64,000 bases of DNA. It comes from Alteribacillus sp041949975 (GTDB lineage Bacteria > Bacillota > Bacilli > Bacillales > Marinococcaceae). A model generated the notes under the pieces. The model was not told the DNA's origin. It saw only the letters and a list, made by a program, of their open reading frames with translations, and ran no database searches. Positions 61,431 through 64,000 of this stretch are shown here, piece by piece; the first letter of the stretch is position 1; the number at the start of each line of letters is the position of its first letter. Made by a program: the position numbers and the translations under genes. Where the stretch lies: positions 173,039 to 237,038 of the forward strand of contig NZ_JBHFQG010000002.1 in the NCBI RefSeq assembly GCF_041949975.1, given 5' to 3'.

Positions 61431-61538
61431 ATGACACCATTGGATCTTGTAGTCGTATTGGGAGTTTCTGCTTTTGTTATTATCGTAAGCCTTATCATGG
61501 CGATTTATATGCTCAAACAATCCCAATCCGATAGTTAA
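61431..61538 (+). CDS. Predicted 35-residue single-pass membrane protein
   Basis: Short frame with good signals: AAGGGGAG at 61416-61423, seven bases before the ATG, a perfect extended -10 upstream and a strong terminator nine bases after the stop. The product starts MTPLDLVVVLGVSAFVII, continues as an uninterrupted hydrophobic helix of about 24 residues, and ends with a short polar tail (MLKQSQSDS). Size and layout recall small Firmicute membrane peptides, including holin-like type I toxins, but no family could be assigned. No antisense RNA was identified. An overlapping ATG at 61427 is out of frame. Confidence 0.6.
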   Translation: MTPLDLVVVLGVSAFVIIVSLIMAIYMLKQSQSDS

Positions 61539-61546
61539 GGAGACAA

Positions 61547-61573
61547 AAAGGCGCTGATTGAAGCGCCTTTTTT
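61547..61573 (+). terminator. Terminator of the small membrane protein gene
   Basis: AAAGGCGCT - GATTGA - AGCGCCTTT, a perfect 9-bp stem with a six-T tail. Confidence 0.9.
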
Positions 61574-61621
61574 ATATGGGTTCAACGGAGACAGGCTGAG
61601 CTATTTTTCATTATTATGAAC

Positions 61622-61645
61622 TCCCTTTGTTTAAAGGGATTTTTT
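61622..61645 (+). terminator. Second terminator-like hairpin downstream
   Basis: TCCCTTT - GTTT - AAAGGGA followed by six Ts. It lies 49 bases after the first terminator with no gene in between. The next 130 bases contain only a weak TTGACT/AGTCAA inverted repeat (61734-61759) before a T-tract. Confidence 0.75.
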
Positions 61646-61777
61646 CAGTTACCATGTGAATGATAAATTTTTATGGCAACCAGTATAGGAAAGGTCATGA
61701 TAATGGCCGCCATTGGACAGCATTTGACTTTTTTAAGCGGTTCCTTCTACAGGAGTCAAGCCAAATTTTTTTAAAAA

Positions 61778-61786
61778 TGGTATACT
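61778..61786 (+). promoter_or_regulatory. Extended -10 promoter for the methyltransferase-miaA-hfq group
   Basis: TGGTATACT: TATACT at 61781-61786 with an extended -10 TG, 25 bases before the start codon. No clear -35. Confidence 0.5.
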
Positions 61787-61810
61787 GTTTAAAGATAAGG
61801 GGAATCTTGT

Positions 61811-62605
61811 ATGATTGTAACTACGGCTAAAACATTCTCACATGCTGATACGATAGAAGCCCGCAGGTTAGCCGCAAATTGGAATGCTGCTTTTAAAGAG
61901 AGAAGGAAACGTTCGCTTCAAAAATGGCTGCAGGAAACGAAGGAAGCCATTTATGTAGTAAGTGAAGTGGGAGACAAACTATATCATCCTGATTTAACTC
62001 AGTCGTTTCATTTCCACCCGAGCATGGCCTGGCTCCGTGTGCAGCGTATTATAAAGGGCAGCAAAGATCCCATGGTTGAAGCAATGAAATTACAATGGGG
62101 AATGTCCCTGCTTGACTGTACCATGGGTTTAGCTTCAGACAGTATAGTTGGAAGTTTTATTACAGGTCAAAATGGATATACTGCTGCATTAGAAAAGAAT
62201 AAATACATAACTGAAATTGTTAGAAAAGGACTTCAAGTTTGGCGGGAGGAATTAGATACATTTAATCAATCCATGCGACGGATTAAAGTTGTTAACACAG
62301 ATTATTACAGTTATTTAAAAGAACAGACAGATCAGGCTTTTGATATTATTTATTTTGATCCAATGTTTGAAGAAACGCAGGAATCTTCCGTTCATATTGC
62401 CCCGCTCCGGTCTTTTACCTGTTATGATACCTTGCAGCCCATTCACGTAAAAGAAGCACTTAGAGTAGCGAAGCGGAGGATTGTTGTAAAAAGCTCTTTT
62501 CCAAATCAACATTTAGAAAAACTGGGATTTGTTTTTAAGAAAAGAAGAAAAAGTGCTTCCTTTGGGTATGCTGTAATGGAAAAGGAAGGAAACACGTATG
62601 GATAA
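61811..62605 (+). CDS. Class I SAM-dependent methyltransferase, RsmJ/YpiP-like
   Basis: 264-residue protein with a C-terminal Rossmann methyltransferase fold. The SAM motif region is SLLDCTMGLASDSIVGSF near residue 100, and the catalytic-type IIYFDPMFE has Asp183. The pattern resembles RsmJ (16S rRNA m2G1516 methyltransferase) and Bacillus YpiP, whose N-terminus is likewise MIVTTA. Whether the substrate is rRNA is inferred. ATAAGGGG precedes the ATG. It overlaps miaA by eight bases, placing it in an RNA-modification operon with miaA and hfq. Confidence 0.78.
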   Translation: MIVTTAKTFSHADTIEARRLAANWNAAFKERRKRSLQKWLQETKEAIYVVSEVGDKLYHPDLTQSFHFHPSMAWLRVQRIIKGSKDPMVEAMKLQWGMSLLDCTMGLASDSIVGSFITGQNGYTAALEKNKYITEIVRKGLQVWREELDTFNQSMRRIKVVNTDYYSYLKEQTDQAFDIIYFDPMFEETQESSVHIAPLRSFTCYDTLQPIHVKEALRVAKRRIVVKSSFPNQHLEKLGFVFKKRRKSASFGYAVMEKEGNTYG

Positions 62606-63530
62606 AGAAAAACTAGTCGTGATCGTCGGCCCTACTGCCGTTGGAAAATCAGAAGCAGGAATTCAGCTAGCTTCCCATTTTAACGGAGAAATCATAAGCG
62701 GAGATTCCATGCAAATATATAAAGGGCTCGACATTGGAACAGCCAAAGTATCTAAAGAAGAGCAGAAGGGCATTACACATCATCTGATTGACGAATTAGA
62801 ACCTTCTGAATCGTATTCCGCTGCATCTTTTCAACATGATGCGGCAAAGCTTATTACAGATATACACCGAAAGAATAAATTACCGCTGGTAGTTGGAGGC
62901 ACAGGTTTTTATATTCGCTCGCTTACAAGAGGGCTTGACTTTCATGAGTCTCCATCTGATCCGGCTTTTAGACAAGAGATGGAAGCATTTGCAGAGCATC
63001 ATGGTGCGAACGCTTTGCACGAGAGGTTGGAGCAGGTAGACCCGGTAAGTGCCAGCTCTATTCATCCAAATAATATAAAAAAAGTAGTAAGAGCCTTAGA
63101 AATCAATCATCTAACTGGCCAAAATCGAAAAGAATTCGCGAACCAGGAAAGGAATGAGTCGCCGTATCACCTCGTAATGGTTGGTCTGACCATGGACAGG
63201 ACACCCTTATATAAAAGGATAAATTTGCGCGTAGACAAAATGGTTGAAAACGGAATTATACGAGAAGCCAAATGGCTGTATGATAATTATTCAGAAAAAT
63301 GCCAAGCAGCTCAGGCAATTGGATATAAGGAGTTTTTTCCCTATTTTAAAGGGGAATACACTAAAGAAGATGCAATTCTTTTATTAAAGAAAAATACACG
63401 CCGTTATGCAAAAAGGCAGCTAACCTGGTTTCACAACAAAGAAAAAGTGGAATGGTTTGATATAACTCAAGGAAACAAAAATAAAAAAATAAATGAAATG
63501 ATTTCTTTCGTAGAAGGAAAAATTTATTAA
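62598..63530 (+). CDS. miaA: tRNA dimethylallyltransferase
   Basis: Transfers the dimethylallyl group to N6 of A37 in tRNAs reading U-starting codons, the substrate for MiaB. 310 residues. The P-loop GPTAVGKS is at 11-18, then SGDSMQIYKGLDIGTAK, VGGTGFYIRSL and KKNTRRYAKRQLTWF. The start overlaps the upstream methyltransferase gene. It is followed after 45 bases by hfq, the conserved miaA-hfq pair. Confidence 0.96.
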   Translation: MDKEKLVVIVGPTAVGKSEAGIQLASHFNGEIISGDSMQIYKGLDIGTAKVSKEEQKGITHHLIDELEPSESYSAASFQHDAAKLITDIHRKNKLPLVVGGTGFYIRSLTRGLDFHESPSDPAFRQEMEAFAEHHGANALHERLEQVDPVSASSIHPNNIKKVVRALEINHLTGQNRKEFANQERNESPYHLVMVGLTMDRTPLYKRINLRVDKMVENGIIREAKWLYDNYSEKCQAAQAIGYKEFFPYFKGEYTKEDAILLLKKNTRRYAKRQLTWFHNKEKVEWFDITQGNKNKKINEMISFVEGKIY

Positions 63531-63537
63531 AAGTCGA

Positions 63538-63555
63538 ATACTCCTAGTAGAGTAT
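63538..63555 (+). other. Small hairpin before the hfq ribosome site
   Basis: ATACTC - CTAGTA - GAGTAT, a 6-bp perfect stem ending three bases before the hfq Shine-Dalgarno (GAGGGGG). It could influence hfq translation; no further evidence. Confidence 0.35.
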
Positions 63556-63575
63556 GATGAGGGGGACTGAATGAG

Positions 63576-63830
63576 ATGAAGCAGCCAATTAACATCCAGG
63601 ATCAATTTTTGAACACATTACGTAAAGAAAAAATGCCAGTAAGAGTTTATTTATTAAATGGTTTTCAACTGAGCGGTCAGGTGAAAGCGTTCGATAATTT
63701 TACAGTAGTGCTAGATAGTGATGGCAAACAGCAGCTTATATATAAGCATGCAATTTCGACTTTTGCACCTCAGCGCAATGTGTCCATACAAGTAGAAGCA
63801 GAAACAGAAAATGCTTCTTCTGAGGCTTAA
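63576..63830 (+). CDS. hfq: RNA chaperone Hfq
   Basis: 84-residue Sm-like hexameric RNA-binding protein. Sm1 is covered by QDQFLNTLRKEKMPVRVYLLNGFQL and following VKAFDNFTVVL; Sm2 is the YKHAIST motif. The C-terminal tail is short and acidic as in Bacillus. GAGGGGG precedes the ATG at 63576. An ATG six bases upstream is read in another frame into an immediate stop. Confidence 0.97.
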   Translation: MKQPINIQDQFLNTLRKEKMPVRVYLLNGFQLSGQVKAFDNFTVVLDSDGKQQLIYKHAISTFAPQRNVSIQVEAETENASSEA

Positions 63831-63834
63831 GCCT

Positions 63835-63862
63835 AAAAGCTCCGGATTAATCCGGAGCTTTT
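63835..63862 (+). terminator. hfq terminator
   Basis: Perfect 28-base palindrome: AAAAGCTCCGGATT and its complement, with six Ts. A group II intron starts seven bases behind it. Confidence 0.92.
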
Positions 63863-63868
63863 TTAGGT

Positions 63869-64000
63869 GTGTGCCCGGCATGTGCATAAACTATAGGGTT
63901 CAAGTCCCGAGCGGCGAAGGTCGTTGTAGCCGTTAGCCAAAGGTAAGGGTGTCCAGGGTGACCTGGAATCTGAAGGAAACTGGAGGCAAACTTCCGCCCC
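63869..64000 (+). mobile_element. Group II intron, 5' end (domain I), continuing past the window; probably class C
   Basis: The segment opens with GTGTGCCCGGCAT, the canonical GUGYG-type 5' splice end. It continues with CTATAGGGTT, AAGTCCCGA, GCCGTTAGCC, AAGGGTGTCC, GGAATCTGAAGGAA and GGCAAAC in the order and spacing of domain I of bacterial group II introns. By memory it resembles the class C intron of Oceanobacillus iheyensis most. Class C introns insert just downstream of terminator hairpins, and this one starts seven bases after the hfq terminator. The intron-encoded reverse transcriptase would lie outside the window. Confidence 0.88.

Noticed and set aside
1..64000. Prophage, CRISPR, defence island, tRNA or rRNA genes
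   Set aside because: No phage structural genes, integrase, regular repeat-spacer arrays, cloverleaf or rRNA motifs were recognised; the window is almost entirely conserved core genes plus intergenic repeats.

Overview
The window is a contiguous piece of chromosome from an endospore-forming member of the Bacillaceae (Firmicutes). All recognisable genes lie on the + strand. Gene order follows the conserved uppS-polC-nusA-infB-rpsO-pnp-dpaAB-spoIIIE-recA-rny-spoVS-miaB-cotE-mutSL-miaA-hfq block known from Bacillus subtilis. Sporulation genes (dpaA/dpaB, tepA, spoIIIE, spoVS, cotE) and candidate SigK, SigG and SigH promoters support a spore former. Base composition is moderately low in G+C, and several proteins carry acidic stretches (RodZ linker, NusA tail), which would fit a salt- or alkali-tolerant genus. 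The genus itself cannot be fixed from the sequence. No prophage, CRISPR array, rRNA or tRNA gene was seen.

Layout. 1-5.7 kb: end of uppS, then cdsA, dxr, rasP and proS (isoprenoid carrier, phospholipid, intramembrane protease, tRNA charging), closed by a terminator. 5.8-10.1 kb: polC. 10.56-15.6 kb: rimP-nusA-rnpM-ylxQ-infB-ylxP-rbfA, a transcription, translation and ribosome-maturation operon with overlapping genes. 15.9-20.9 kb: truB, ribF, rpsO, pnp. 21.0-23.6 kb: ylxY, mlpA, ymxH. 23.7-28.6 kb: dipicolinate synthase dpaAB, then asd-dapG-dapA, which supply its precursor. 28.7-31.6 kb: rnjB, tepA, ylzJ. 31.8-42.1 kb: spoIIIE, the ymfF/ymfH peptidase pair, ymfI, ymfJ, ymfK, rodZ, pgsA, cinA. 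42.1-48.4 kb: a DEAD-box helicase coupled to cinA, recA with a LexA-type operator, rny, ymdB, spoVS. 49.0-55.7 kb: korAB, an ABC-class ATPase of unknown function, miaB, ricA. 56.0-63.8 kb: cotE, mutS, mutL, a 35-residue membrane protein, an RsmJ/YpiP-like methyltransferase, miaA, hfq. At the right edge a group II intron begins a few bases after the hfq terminator.

Differences from B. subtilis (from memory of that genome): a DEAD-box helicase sits between cinA and recA; korAB plus the ABC-class ATPase take the place of tdh-kbl; ymfCDE and pbpX are missing here.

The least explained content is intergenic. Two interrelated families of structured repeats lie mostly just behind intrinsic terminators. 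One is a mosaic of short hairpins whose arms covary between copies (10.4, 18.3, 40.0 and 48.5 kb). The other is an element of about 97 bp (15.8, 30.4, 39.9/40.1 and 47.0 kb, and inverted at 55.8 kb). The copy at 40 kb is the hairpin module nested inside the 97-bp element. Other unexplained items are a structured RNA-like segment between rbfA and truB, a long rny leader with a near-consensus promoter, and the tiny membrane protein behind mutL.
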